The notes: generated from the letters alone by a model not told the origin. Positions 1 through 7,575 are shown, counted from the first letter of the stretch. The stretch is 36,436 nucleotides of DNA from Acidimicrobiia bacterium (GCA_022865365.1 JALHSW010000101.1:1-36436), one strand, 5' to 3'. A program made the numbers and translations.

Positions 1-94
1 AGTAAGGCCCCTGGTAGACGACCAGGTTGATAGGCCGGAGGTGTACGCACGGTGACGTGTTCAGCCGACCGGTACTAATCGGCCGAGGGCTTGG
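1..94 (+). rRNA. 23S ribosomal RNA, 3' end (partial)
   Basis: The first ~94 bases match the conserved 3' terminal part of bacterial 23S rRNA: the stretch ending in ACCGGTACTAATCGGCCGAG is the usual 3' terminus with its closing stem. The gene begins outside the window. The exact end (about 92-95) is estimated from the family consensus. Confidence 0.93.
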
Positions 95-134
95 GATCTT
101 CTTGTTCTGGTGCTCGTGCTCGCTCTGGAGTTCT

Positions 135-150
135 CGACGGATGACCGTCG
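135..150 (+). other. 23S-5S spacer hairpin 1
   Basis: A 6-bp perfect stem (CGACGG / CCGTCG) with the 4-nt loop ATGA lies in the 23S-5S spacer. It is probably a structural element of the rRNA precursor; that role is inferred from position only. Confidence 0.4.
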
Positions 151-168
151 TTGACATTCCAAAGATCA

Positions 169-203
169 TGATTCCAGGATCCGCACCTCGGGTCCTGGAA
201 TCA
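169..203 (+). other. 23S-5S spacer hairpin 2 (probable processing stem)
   Basis: An 11-bp perfect inverted repeat, TGATTCCAGGA (169-179) and TCCTGGAATCA (193-203), encloses a 13-nt loop and ends 8 nt before the 5S gene. A stem just upstream of 5S in an rRNA operon is likely a processing signal for the precursor. No T-run follows, so it is unlikely to terminate transcription. Confidence 0.5.
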
Positions 204-211
204 ACAAGATG

Positions 212-329
212 TTCCGGTGGCCATAGCGGCGGGGAAACACCCGTTCCCATTCCGAACACGGCAGTGAAGACCGCCAGCGCCGATGGTACTTGGGGGTAGA
301 CTCCCTGGGAGAGTAGGTCGTCGCCGGAC
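212..329 (+). rRNA. 5S ribosomal RNA
   Basis: A ~118-base gene beginning TTCCGGTGGCCATAGCGG and ending GTAGGTCGTCGCCGGA. It carries the diagnostic internal blocks CCCATTCCGAACACGG (loop B/C) and GCGCCGATGGTACT, and the two ends pair as the 5S helix I (TCCGG with CCGGA). It follows the 23S gene in the normal bacterial 23S-5S order. Boundaries may be off by 1-3 bases. Confidence 0.95.
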
Positions 330-338
330 TTTCTCGCA

Positions 339-404
339 CAAGGCGCCTCTGCGCTCCCCGCCACCTGCACGAGTCAGGGCGGGTGAGTCGCACGAGGCGC
401 TTTG
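339..404 (+). terminator. Probable rRNA-operon terminator or structured trailer
   Basis: Outer arms CAAGGCGCCTC (339-349) and GAGGCGCTTTG (394-404) pair over 11 positions with one G-U. Inside them a second stem pairs CCCGCC (357-362) with GGCGGG (378-383). The structure lies just after 5S and only a short TTTG follows, so a classic intrinsic terminator is uncertain. Position after the rRNA genes is the main argument. Confidence 0.45.
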
Positions 405-450
405 TCCGCGTCTGGGCCCGGTGAAGACGGTTTCCGGACAATGCGGCACC

Positions 451-456
451 TAACCT
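451..456 (+). promoter_or_regulatory. -10 element TAACCT, leaderless-type, for the TPR gene at 464
   Basis: TAACCT fits the actinobacterial TANNNT -10 consensus and ends 7 nt before the ATG at 464, so transcription would start at or next to the start codon. No clear -35 or Shine-Dalgarno sequence is visible. Confidence 0.5.
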
Positions 457-463
457 GCGGGCC

Positions 464-1444
464 ATGGCCGACCGAAACAAGCCCACCGACGCGGGCCGGG
501 GCTCAGGAGGCGCCGGGTCCGGGAGCAGGGGGTCGTCGGGGAAAGGATCCGGCGGCAAACGATCCGGCCGAGGCACTCCCGCGGAGCCCCGGGCCGAGCG
601 TCCGCCCCGGGATCGCGCAATGGAGGGCGGCTTCGGGCCCCATGGCGCGCCCACGGTTCGCGATCGCGTCCGACGCGACGACGATCCCGACCGGGAGCGC
701 CGGCCCGCGCCGCTGCGGGTGCGCGGCCAGAAGCGCGACCCGTTGCCCGAGCGCCGCGCCACCCCGGGACGGGGCCGCAAGGCGGAGGACCCAAGGCCCG
801 GGACCCGGCGTCGCAGGGCTCGACCCCCCGGCGACGTGGAGACCGAGATCCTGGCGCTGGGAGGTCGACGTGGCCCGTACCTGCTGCGCGAGGTCATGGC
901 CGGGGCTGATGCCTACGCAGGGCTGCGGGACCGGGAGGCGCTGCGGCATCTCCGGCCGGTGCGCGACGCGCTGCCCGACGCGCCGAGCGTGCGTGAGCTC
1001 ACCGGGCTCGCGCAGTACCGCGTCGGCAACTACCGAGCCGCCGCGACCGAGCTCGAGGCGTTCGTCGAGCTGACCGACTCAGTCGAACAGCACCCGGTGC
1101 TGATGGACTGCTACCGGGCCCAGCGCCGGTGGCGTCGGGTTGATGAGCTGTGGGCCGAGCTCGCGGCGGCGTCACCGTCGGCGGAGCTGATGACCGAGGG
1201 CCGGATCGTCGCCGCGGGAGCACTCGCCGATCGAAGGCTCCTGACCGAGGCGATCGCGACGCTCGACAAGAAGGCGGGCGGGGTCCGCAAGCCCCAGGCG
1301 TACCACTTGCGTCTCTGGTATGCGCTGGCCGACCTCGAGGAGCGAGCCGGCAACAACGCGCGCGCTCGAGCCCTGTTCGACCGCATCGCCGCGCACGACC
1401 GGGATTTCGCCGACGTGGCGAGCCGACGCAAGGCGCTCCGCTAG
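464..1444 (+). CDS. TPR-repeat protein with long disordered basic N-terminus
   Basis: This 326-residue protein has two parts. Residues 1 to about 125 are low-complexity, rich in Gly, Arg, Pro and Ser, and almost certainly disordered and strongly basic. Residues ~130-326 are Ala/Leu/Arg-rich helices with tetratricopeptide spacing, for example YRVGNYRAAATELEAFVEL and RAGNNARARALFDRIAAHD. No catalytic motif, signal peptide or membrane segment is visible. TPR domains bind proteins, so a scaffold or adaptor role is the most that can be said. The disordered-plus-TPR layout resembles the actinobacterial protein class represented by M. tuberculosis Rv1691. The ATG is supported by a -10 element (TAACCT) 7 nt upstream, implying a leaderless mRNA. 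It is the first protein gene after the rRNA operon and seems to form its own unit. Confidence 0.8.
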   Translation: MADRNKPTDAGRGSGGAGSGSRGSSGKGSGGKRSGRGTPAEPRAERPPRDRAMEGGFGPHGAPTVRDRVRRDDDPDRERRPAPLRVRGQKRDPLPERRATPGRGRKAEDPRPGTRRRRARPPGDVETEILALGGRRGPYLLREVMAGADAYAGLRDREALRHLRPVRDALPDAPSVRELTGLAQYRVGNYRAAATELEAFVELTDSVEQHPVLMDCYRAQRRWRRVDELWAELAAASPSAELMTEGRIVAAGALADRRLLTEAIATLDKKAGGVRKPQAYHLRLWYALADLEERAGNNARARALFDRIAAHDRDFADVASRRKALR

Positions 1445-1461
1445 CTGTCACACCCCCGTCG

Positions 1462-1467
1462 TAGCGT
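1462..1467 (+). promoter_or_regulatory. Candidate -10 element TAGCGT upstream of the ssb-like gene
   Basis: TAGCGT fits TANNNT and would start transcription near 1474, giving a leader of about 75 nt before the ATG at 1550 that includes the whole inverted repeat at 1495-1547. No convincing -35 is seen, so this is tentative. Confidence 0.3.
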
Positions 1468-1494
1468 CGCACTGTCCGTCAGGGCGACTCCCCC

Positions 1495-1547
1495 CGTACC
1501 TCCCCGATCACGCACGAACCGATCATGAGCGCATCGCGGGAGGTACG
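1495..1547 (+). promoter_or_regulatory. Leader stem that would sequester the ssb-like Shine-Dalgarno
   Basis: CGTACCTCCC (1495-1504) and GGGAGGTACG (1538-1547) are perfect 10-bp reverse complements. The downstream arm contains the Shine-Dalgarno GGGAGG (1538-1543) and ends 2 nt before the ATG at 1550. Folding would hide the ribosome binding site. The 33-nt loop holds a direct repeat of CGATCA. This suggests translational control; the ligand or trigger is unknown. Confidence 0.5.
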
Positions 1548-1549
1548 TC

Positions 1550-1954
1550 ATGTCCTCGTCGAAGAAATCAGCCGGTCCCCGGGAAGGGGCGAGTGCGCCG
1601 CAGGGACTGAACCTCGTCGTCCTCCGCGGGGTCGCGTCGAGCCCGGCGGAGCTGCGCACGCTCCCATCGGGTCGTCGCCTGGCCACGCTCTCGATCCGGG
1701 TCCCCGGTGGCGACTCCCGAGCGACCTCGGTCCCGGTCGCCGCCTGGGATCCGCCGGCCTGGCTGGGCGACCTCGACGCCGAAGACCCGGTCGTCGTGGT
1801 GGGCACCCTCCGGCGGCGCTTCTTCCGCGACGGTCGCGGCGCAACCGCATCGCGCGTCGAGGTGGAAGCCACGACGGTCGGGCGTGGTGGGGAGCGGCGA
1901 CGACGACAGGCCGCGGTCCAGCGGGCGACACGTGCGCTCACAGATCTCACGTGA
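1550..1954 (+). CDS. Single-stranded DNA-binding-like OB-fold protein
   Basis: The 134-residue product has the strand pattern of a bacterial SSB OB fold at roughly residues 20-110: an opening LNLVVLRGVASSPAELRTL, a second strand RRLATLSIRVPG, then VPVAAWD and a strand VVVVGTLRRRFF that corresponds to the SSB V-x-G-x-L-R/K motif. It differs from replicative SSB: it is short and ends TRALTDLT, without the Gly-rich linker and acidic DDDIPF-type tail that recruits partner proteins. It is therefore probably a secondary, SSB-like nucleic-acid-binding protein. Start choice is clear: ATG preceded by GGGAGG with 6-nt spacing. That Shine-Dalgarno lies in a 10-bp inverted repeat, so translation may be controlled. 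The gene stands alone between a TPR gene and korA. Confidence 0.75.
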   Translation: MSSSKKSAGPREGASAPQGLNLVVLRGVASSPAELRTLPSGRRLATLSIRVPGGDSRATSVPVAAWDPPAWLGDLDAEDPVVVVGTLRRRFFRDGRGATASRVEVEATTVGRGGERRRRQAAVQRATRALTDLT

Positions 1955-1959
1955 GGGCA

Positions 1960-1979
1960 GAGCTCTACCGAGGGAGCTC
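1960..1979 (+). terminator. Weak hairpin after the ssb-like gene
   Basis: GAGCTC (1960-1965) and GAGCTC (1974-1979) form a 6-bp stem with an 8-nt loop, starting 6 nt after the stop codon. No T-run follows, so a terminator role is possible but weakly supported. Confidence 0.25.
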
Positions 1980-2025
1980 GAGTGAGAGAGCCGAGCAGTT
2001 GCACTCGCCTGTTCCGGGCGACAGA

Positions 2026-2068
2026 GGGTGCCGACCCTATGATGAGCAACGGTGCGGGTGCCGGCACC
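2026..2068 (+). promoter_or_regulatory. korAB promoter (TATGAT) with flanking repeats and palindrome
   Basis: TATGAT at 2038-2043 is a good -10 hexamer; transcription would start near 2050, about 95 nt before the korA GTG. The 8-mer GGGTGCCG occurs at 2026-2033 and 2056-2063, exactly 30 bp apart, bracketing the -10. The downstream copy is part of a perfect 12-bp palindrome, GGTGCCGGCACC (2057-2068). This looks like an operator. No convincing -35 is visible. Confidence 0.45.
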
Positions 2069-2145
2069 TCTGCCGCGCCACGCCGGCATCCCGCCCGTTC
2101 CCCCATCCCCCCAACTAGCGATTCGAACCCCCTGAGCGAGGACGC

Positions 2146-4014
2146 GTGACCGCCGAGAGCTCGACGTTGAAGCCCGAGCAACTCGACGACGTCGTCATCA
2201 GGTTCGCGGGCGACTCGGGTGACGGAATGCAGCTCACCGGCGACCGCTTCACCGACGTGAGCGCGGCGTTCGGAAACGACCTCGCGACCCAGCCGAACTA
2301 CCCGGCCGAGATCCGCGCGCCGGCGGGCACCATCGCCGGCGTCTCCTCGTTCCAGGTGCACATCTCCGACCACGAGATCCTCACGCCGGGCGACACGCCT
2401 GGCGTCCTCGTCGCGATGAACCCCGCCGCCCTGAAGGCGAACATCGCCGAACTCGCGCCCGGTGGCACGGTGATCGTGAACGCCGACACCTTCGTAGAGC
2501 GCAACCTCGAGAAGGCCGGCTACCAAGCCAACCCGCTCGAGGACGGATCCCTCGCGGCCCACAAGGTCGTGCAGGTGCCCATGACCTCGATGACCCTCGA
2601 GGCGACCAAGGAGCTCGGCGTCAAGCCGCGCGACGCCGAACGGTCGAAGAACTTCTTCGCGCTCGGGCTCATCTCGTGGATGTACACGCGGCCGGTCGAC
2701 CCGACGAGCGAATGGATCGATGCCAAGTACGCAAACCGCGACATGGTGCGCGCCGCGAACCTCGCCGCGTTCAAGGCCGGGTACAACTTCGGCGAGACCG
2801 CCGAGCTGTTCGATCATCCGTATGCGATCGCCCCGGCCCGGCTGACACCTGGTCACTACCGGAACATCACCGGGAACCTCGCGACGTCCTATGGGCTGCT
2901 CGCCGCGTCGCAGGCCAGCCGTCTGCCGATCGTCTACGCGTCGTATCCCATCACCCCGGCATCCGACATCCTCCACGAGCTCTCGCGCCACAAGAACTTC
3001 GGCGTGCGGACGCTCCAGGCCGAGGACGAGATCGGGGCGATCGGCGTCGCAATCGGCGCAGCCTTCGCAGGCCACCTGGGGATCACCGCCACGAGTGGGC
3101 CCGGTGTCGACCTCAAGTCGGAGGCGTTGGGCCTCGCGGTGAGCCTCGAGCTCCCGCTCCTCGTCATCGACGTCCAGCGCGGCGGGCCATCGACCGGGCT
3201 GCCGACCAAGACCGAGCAAGCCGATCTGATGCTCGCGATGTACGGGCGCCACGGTGAGGCGCCGCTCCCGATCGTGGCCGCCCGGTCCCCAAGTCACTGC
3301 TTCGACGCCGCGTTCGAGGCGGCGCGACTTGCAGTGAAGTACCGAACGCCGGTGATCCTCCTCACCGACGGCTCCCTGGCGAACGGCGCCGAGCCGTGGC
3401 TACTCCCCGACGTCGATGCGCTCCCCGACATCTCCGTTCCGTTCGCGTCGGGTCCGAACCACACGGCACCCGACGGCACCCAGGAGTTCTGGCCGTACCT
3501 CCGCGACCCCGACACACTCGCTCGACCGTGGGCGATCCCCGGGACTTCTGGCCTCGAGCACCGCATCGGCGGGATCGAGAAGCAGGACGGAACCGGCAAC
3601 ATCAACTACGAACCCGCGAACCACCAGCGGATGACCGAGCTCCGCGCCGAGAAGATCGCCGGCATCGCCGACGACATCCCGCCGGTCGACGTCGACGACC
3701 CCGACGGTGCCGCGCTCCTCGTCCTCGGGTGGGGGAGCACCTGGGGTGTGGCACAGCAGGCAGTGCGCCAAGCGCGTGTGCGTGGCCGCGCGGTCGCCCA
3801 CGCACACCTGGTGCACGTCAACCCGTTCCCGAAGAACCTCGGCGAGGTGCTGGAGCGCTACGACCGCGTGCTCGTGCCCGAGATGAACCTCGGGCAGCTC
3901 TCGCGGCTGGTCCGGGCCGAGTTCCTGGTCGACGCCCGAAGTCTCACGAAGGTCCAGGGTCTGCCGTTCCGCGCCGCCGAAGTCGAGGCTGCGATCGAGG
4001 AGATGGTGCGGTGA
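2146..4014 (+). CDS. korA: 2-oxoacid:ferredoxin oxidoreductase, alpha (gamma-alpha fused) subunit
   Basis: With KorB this forms a CoA-dependent 2-oxoacid:ferredoxin oxidoreductase, oxidatively decarboxylating a 2-oxoacid (probably 2-oxoglutarate) to acyl-CoA, CO2 and reduced ferredoxin in the cytoplasm. The 622-residue chain has the fused order typical of KorA. A gamma domain comes first (about 10-195; IRFAGDSGDGMQLTG, then PAEIRAPAGT). A pyrimidine-binding alpha domain follows (about 230-470) with YPITPAS at 267 and the SGPGVDLKSEALGLA segment. A C-terminal transketolase-like domain ends the chain (LVLGWGSTWG, HLVHVNPFP). Start is GTG at 2146 with a GAGCGAGG Shine-Dalgarno-like stretch. It overlaps korB by 4 nt (GTGA), so the pair is translationally coupled. 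Substrate is inferred from resemblance to the actinobacterial KorAB type (M. tuberculosis Rv2455c/Rv2454c). Confidence 0.93.
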   Translation: MTAESSTLKPEQLDDVVIRFAGDSGDGMQLTGDRFTDVSAAFGNDLATQPNYPAEIRAPAGTIAGVSSFQVHISDHEILTPGDTPGVLVAMNPAALKANIAELAPGGTVIVNADTFVERNLEKAGYQANPLEDGSLAAHKVVQVPMTSMTLEATKELGVKPRDAERSKNFFALGLISWMYTRPVDPTSEWIDAKYANRDMVRAANLAAFKAGYNFGETAELFDHPYAIAPARLTPGHYRNITGNLATSYGLLAASQASRLPIVYASYPITPASDILHELSRHKNFGVRTLQAEDEIGAIGVAIGAAFAGHLGITATSGPGVDLKSEALGLAVSLELPLLVIDVQRGGPSTGLPTKTEQADLMLAMYGRHGEAPLPIVAARSPSHCFDAAFEAARLAVKYRTPVILLTDGSLANGAEPWLLPDVDALPDISVPFASGPNHTAPDGTQEFWPYLRDPDTLARPWAIPGTSGLEHRIGGIEKQDGTGNINYEPANHQRMTELRAEKIAGIADDIPPVDVDDPDGAALLVLGWGSTWGVAQQAVRQARVRGRAVAHAHLVHVNPFPKNLGEVLERYDRVLVPEMNLGQLSRLVRAEFLVDARSLTKVQGLPFRAAEVEAAIEEMVR

Positions 4015-5042
4015 GCGACGCCCCCGCGTCTGGTGAGGTCACGATGACCCGCAAGGACTACCAGACCGACCAAGAGGTCCGCTGGTGTCCCGGGTGCGGC
4101 GACTACTCGATCCTCGCGGCCGTGCAGCTGCTGTTCGCGGAGCTGGGTCTCGAGCGCGAGAACCAGGTGTTCGTGTCGGGTATCGGATGCGCGGCGCGTT
4201 TCCCGTACTACATGGACGTGTACGGGCTGCACAGCATCCACGGACGCGCTCCTGCCGTCGCGACCGGTGTCGCGCTGGCTCGGCCCGACCTCGACGTGTG
4301 GGTGGTGAGCGGCGACGGCGACGCGCTGTCGATCGGGGGCAACCACCTCATCCACTCGCTGCGCCGGAACGTGAACTTGAACATCCTGATGTTCAACAAC
4401 CAGATCTACGGGCTGACCAAGGGCCAGTACTCGCCGACGAGCGAGGTCGGCAAGGTCACGAAGTCATCGCCCTTCGGCTCGCTCGACACACCGTTCAACC
4501 CCATCTCGATCGCGCTGGGTGCCGAGGCGTCGTTCGTGGCCCGGACCCACGACCTCGACCGCACTCACATGATCGACGTCATTCGTCGCGCCTACGAGCA
4601 CCGCGGCGCGGCGTTCGTCGAGGTGTACCAGAACTGCAACGTCTTCAACGATGGAGCGTTCGGGGCCATCACTGCCAAAGATGCGCGAGCCGAGATGCTC
4701 ATCAGCTTGGCGCACGGTGAGCCGATCCGCTTCGGCAACGACGGGCAGCGTGGTGTGGTGCTGAATGAGTTCGGTGAGTGCGTCATCGCCGAGGTCGCCG
4801 ACGTCGGTGAGGATCGCCTCGTCGTCCATGACGAGCACCGCCCGGACCCTGCACTGGCGTTCGCACTCTCCCGGGTGTCGACCGGACCGACCATGCCAAC
4901 GCCCATCGGGGTGTTCCGCGATGTCGAACGGCCGAGCTACGAGGTCGAGGTGCAGCAGCAGCTGGCCGCTGCCTCGGAACGCCAAGGTCCCGGCGACCTG
5001 GCAGCACTCCTGTCGTCCGGCGCAACCTGGGACGTGGTCTAG
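4011..5042 (+). CDS. korB: 2-oxoacid:ferredoxin oxidoreductase, beta (TPP-binding) subunit
   Basis: This 343-residue subunit binds thiamine diphosphate and works with KorA. The thiamine-enzyme signature is clear: WCPGCG with Cys26 and Cys29, GIGCAARFPYYMD, the GDGD Mg/TPP motif at 101-104 and paired Asn129-Asn130 about 25 residues later. It lacks a ferredoxin-type 4Cys domain, as is normal for two-subunit KorAB, and no ferredoxin gene is adjacent, so the electron acceptor is encoded elsewhere. GTG at 4011 overlaps the korA stop by 4 nt. An internal ATG at 4044 (MTRKDYQTD) is an alternative start closer to where many homologues begin. The gene converges on the DUF1015 gene with a 36-bp gap that contains no obvious terminator. 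Confidence 0.93.
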   Translation: MSDAPASGEVTMTRKDYQTDQEVRWCPGCGDYSILAAVQLLFAELGLERENQVFVSGIGCAARFPYYMDVYGLHSIHGRAPAVATGVALARPDLDVWVVSGDGDALSIGGNHLIHSLRRNVNLNILMFNNQIYGLTKGQYSPTSEVGKVTKSSPFGSLDTPFNPISIALGAEASFVARTHDLDRTHMIDVIRRAYEHRGAAFVEVYQNCNVFNDGAFGAITAKDARAEMLISLAHGEPIRFGNDGQRGVVLNEFGECVIAEVADVGEDRLVVHDEHRPDPALAFALSRVSTGPTMPTPIGVFRDVERPSYEVEVQQQLAAASERQGPGDLAALLSSGATWDVV

Positions 5043-5078
5043 CGCGAGTGGTCCCGATCCTTGTGTTTCGGAGAGGCG

Positions 5079-6293
5079 TCAGTCGTCGAGTGCCCGGAAC
5101 GCGATGCCCGTGCGGGGCTTCGGTGCGAAGAAGGTCGTCTTCTCGGGCATCCGGACGCCGGCCGCGGCCGCGACCCGGATCTGCTCGACGCTGACGCCCC
5201 GCAACAGAACCGCAGCGTCGGCATCGCCGGCCCGAACGACCGCCGCCACCTTCTTGGCGTCATCGCGGTACGTGAGGGCCGCGTCGCCGAGGACGGGGCG
5301 CACCATGGCGTCGAACCGGGCAGCATCGACCCCGTGCAGCGCGGCGGGTTCGGACGCGAGGCCGCGCGTGAGCGCACCGTCAGTCGGGACGACGAGGGCG
5401 AGTCCCTGACCGTCGACCAATCCGAGCGCACCACGCCGGGCCATCGCTGCCACGAGCCGCCCGACTCCGGCAGCCGTGTTCGGGCCGGCGTCCGCGACCA
5501 GACAGCTCGCGCTGAGCTGCTCGCGCAGCGCCGGCGGCGCGCCATCGACGAGCCGATGGATCGGATGCACGGCGAGCTGTTCGTCGGCGAGCTCGACGAC
5601 CAACGTCATGATCGCGTCGACGCCCCTCGTGCCCGGCGCGTCGTCACGGTAGGCGCAGGCGGTCTCGAAGCGGTGATGCCCGTCGGCGAGCACCGCCGGA
5701 GCGCTCGCTACCAACGCGCGGATCGCGTCGAGCCGAGACGGGTCTTCGAGGACACCGAACTCGTGGCGCGTGCCCGCGCCGTCGATCGCGACCGCGGGGC
5801 AGGGCACATCGGCCAGCAGCCGGGTGAGTCCCGGGGCAAGGGAGAGCGCCCAGATCGGATCGAGGTTCGCGCGGGTCGCGCGCAGCAGTGCCAGACGATC
5901 GCTCCGCGCCTTCGGGAGTGTGCGCTCGTGGGGGAGGATGTCGCCCTCGCCTGCGCGCTCGGGCAGTCCCAGCGCGCCGATGACGCCGATCGTGTGGTGC
6001 TCGCCACCGCCGGGGCGAGGAGCCGTCATGCGGTACACCGTGAACGTGGGCACCGCGTCGAGGACGAGGACCTCATCGCGGCGCCAGGCAGTGAGCGCCG
6101 CGGCGGCCGTGGCGTATGCATCGCCGACCTCGCTGGCGCGCGGGAGGATCAAGCGGACGGCGTTGTGCGGGTCGGACTCCTCGAGCGCGACGCGTTCGTC
6201 TTCCTCGATGACATCATACGGCGGAGCGGTCACCACGCTGAGCGCCGCAGCGTCGGCATACCGCAAGGCGCGGAATGGGGTGAGATCGGGCAC
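5079..6293 (-). CDS. DUF1015 family protein, function unknown
   Basis: The 404-residue protein begins VPDLTPFRALRYADAAA and contains the DUF1015 hallmarks TAPPYDVIEEDER, DPHNAVRLILP, the YRMTAP strand, the HERTLPKARSDRLALLRAT segment, and ADGHHRFETACAYRD in the middle. The His-rich GHHRFE block is the most conserved part and looks like an active or metal site, but the family's reaction is not established and none is assigned here. The chosen start is GTG at 6293; longer in-frame extensions are Arg/Pro-rich and read through the divergent TPR gene, so they are rejected. No Shine-Dalgarno or -10 was recognised. It is the only minus-strand gene between korB and the tlyA-recN operon, divergent from the latter. 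Confidence 0.85.
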   Translation of the reverse strand: MPDLTPFRALRYADAAALSVVTAPPYDVIEEDERVALEESDPHNAVRLILPRASEVGDAYATAAAALTAWRRDEVLVLDAVPTFTVYRMTAPRPGGGEHHTIGVIGALGLPERAGEGDILPHERTLPKARSDRLALLRATRANLDPIWALSLAPGLTRLLADVPCPAVAIDGAGTRHEFGVLEDPSRLDAIRALVASAPAVLADGHHRFETACAYRDDAPGTRGVDAIMTLVVELADEQLAVHPIHRLVDGAPPALREQLSASCLVADAGPNTAAGVGRLVAAMARRGALGLVDGQGLALVVPTDGALTRGLASEPAALHGVDAARFDAMVRPVLGDAALTYRDDAKKVAAVVRAGDADAAVLLRGVSVEQIRVAAAAGVRMPEKTTFFAPKPRTGIAFRALDD

Positions 6294-6331
6294 CGCGGGT
6301 CGCTTTCGTCGGGAGGGTGGCGATCTTCGCA

Positions 6332-6337
6332 TACGGT
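6332..6337 (+). promoter_or_regulatory. -10 element TACGGT for the TPR-HAD-tlyA operon
   Basis: TACGGT fits TANNNT and ends 6 nt before a GTG at 6344, the leaderless arrangement seen repeatedly in this window. It favours 6344 over the upstream GTG at 6317, whose GGGAGG lies directly against the start codon without the needed spacing. Confidence 0.45.
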
Positions 6338-6343
6338 CTGTGC

Positions 6344-6754
6344 GTGGATCGGGTTCCGGAGCACGCACCCGAGGCATACGACGCGTTCCAGGAGGGCAGC
6401 CGTCTGCTCGCGGCTGGCAACTCCCACGCCGCCGCCGTCGCACTCGAGCGGGCGCGCGATTTGGCTCCGGGACAGGGCTCGATCCACGAGACCTTGGGGC
6501 GCGCCTACTTCCGCACTGCCCGGTACCCACTCGCCCGGGACGAGTTCGCGCTTGCGATCGGCCTCGATCCGGTCAACGACTATGCGCACTTCGGGCTCGG
6601 ACTCGCGTTGGCGCGCCTCGGCGACGTGCCCGCGGCTCGGCGCCATCTGAAGCTGGCCGTCGCGATGCGACCGCTCGACGAGTACCGCGCCGCCCTGGCC
6701 GAGGTCGTTGAGGAGGCGCCGCGTCAAGAGATGGGGGGCGACGGCGGACGATGA
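6344..6754 (+). CDS. Small tetratricopeptide-repeat protein
   Basis: About 136 residues built of three TPR-like helix pairs: YDAFQEGSRLLAAGNSHAAA, then IHETLGRAYFRTARYPLARD, then YAHFGLGLALARLGDVPAAR, each spaced by 34 residues and with the expected Gly/Ala/Tyr pattern. No signal peptide or catalytic site is visible; the likely role is protein binding. It opens the operon that matches the M. tuberculosis Rv1691-Rv1698 order, directly before the HAD phosphatase (ATGA overlap, 4 nt). Start choice: GTG 6344 is preferred because a -10 sits 6 nt upstream; GTG 6317 would add nine residues (MAIFAYGLC). Confidence 0.8.
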   Translation: MDRVPEHAPEAYDAFQEGSRLLAAGNSHAAAVALERARDLAPGQGSIHETLGRAYFRTARYPLARDEFALAIGLDPVNDYAHFGLGLALARLGDVPAARRHLKLAVAMRPLDEYRAALAEVVEEAPRQEMGGDGGR

Positions 6755-7575
6755 ACGCCGCTGACCCCGAGCACGGCACGCCCGTCATCGGTTGTGATCT
6801 GGACGGTGTCATCTGGCGTGGTGACGACGCCATTCTCGGCGCCGCCGCCGGGATCGCCGCGCTGCGGGCCGCCGGGTTCCGGGTCGCGTTCCTCTCGAAC
6901 AACTCGAGTCACGTGGTCGCGGACGTCGTCGCCAAGCTCGATCGATTCGGGATCATGACGGACCCGGCCGACGTGTTCACGAGTGCCCGGGCCGCGGCCG
7001 ACCTGCTGGCGGGCGAACTCGCCCCGGGGTCCCGGGTTCTGGTGTGCGCCGGGCCCGGAGTGGCCGAAGCCCTGACCGGGGTGGGATTCGAGCCGGTGCG
7101 TGACCGTCCCGCTGCGGCCGTGGTCGTCGGCTTCCATCAGGACTTCGACTTCGCCGGGCTGACGCGCGCGAGCGACGCCGTGCGCGACGGAGCGCGCTTC
7201 GTGGCAACCAACCGAGACGCCACGTACCCGATCCCCGGTGGCATGGCTCCCGGGGCCGGTGCGATCGTCGCCGCCGTGGCCACCGCGAGCGGTCGTGAGC
7301 CCGAGGTTGCGGGGAAGCCGTCGGCGCCCACCGTAGCGATGGTCCAGCGAGAGCTCGGGACGCGAGGGGTGATGATCGGCGACCGACCGTCGACCGACGG
7401 TGCCCTGGCGGACGCCCTGGGCTGGCCGTTCGCACTGGTCCTCTCCGGGGTCACCGCAGCGATCCCACCCCTCGGTGGCGAAGCCATCCCGGACCCGCCG
7501 CCGGCGTATGTAGCCGACGACCTCGGTGTCCTCGCGCCCCGGCTGGTGGCCGCGTTCGCGCCGCGAGGTGCATGA
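6751..7575 (+). CDS. HAD-superfamily class IIA phosphatase (NagD/4-nitrophenylphosphatase-like)
   Basis: A 274-residue cytosolic phosphohydrolase. Motif I is CDLDGVIWRG, carrying the nucleophile Asp and acid/base Asp; motif II is FLSNNSS; the class IIA cap follows, with FVATNRDATYPIPGG; the motif III Lys lies in EVAGKPSAPT; motif IV is MIGDRPSTDGALA, where the usual D-x-x-T-D is slightly altered. Family members dephosphorylate small phosphate esters such as phosphoglycolate, p-nitrophenyl phosphate or sugar phosphates; the substrate here cannot be told. In M. tuberculosis the equivalent neighbour of tlyA (Rv1692) is a HAD phosphatase. It starts on the ATGA overlap with the TPR gene and is followed by a ~130-bp gap before tlyA. 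Confidence 0.9.
   Translation: MNAADPEHGTPVIGCDLDGVIWRGDDAILGAAAGIAALRAAGFRVAFLSNNSSHVVADVVAKLDRFGIMTDPADVFTSARAAADLLAGELAPGSRVLVCAGPGVAEALTGVGFEPVRDRPAAAVVVGFHQDFDFAGLTRASDAVRDGARFVATNRDATYPIPGGMAPGAGAIVAAVATASGREPEVAGKPSAPTVAMVQRELGTRGVMIGDRPSTDGALADALGWPFALVLSGVTAAIPPLGGEAIPDPPPAYVADDLGVLAPRLVAAFAPRGA

Noticed and set aside
151-173. TTGACA in the 23S-5S spacer as a promoter -35
   Set aside because: No -10 element lies at 16-18 bp; the nearest candidate, CATGAT, is only 11 bp away. The region is better explained as an rRNA spacer with hairpins.
1441-3297. A 618-codon minus-strand frame opposite the ssb-like gene and korA
   Set aside because: KorA motifs on the plus strand are unmistakable; the antisense frame shows only low-complexity sequence.
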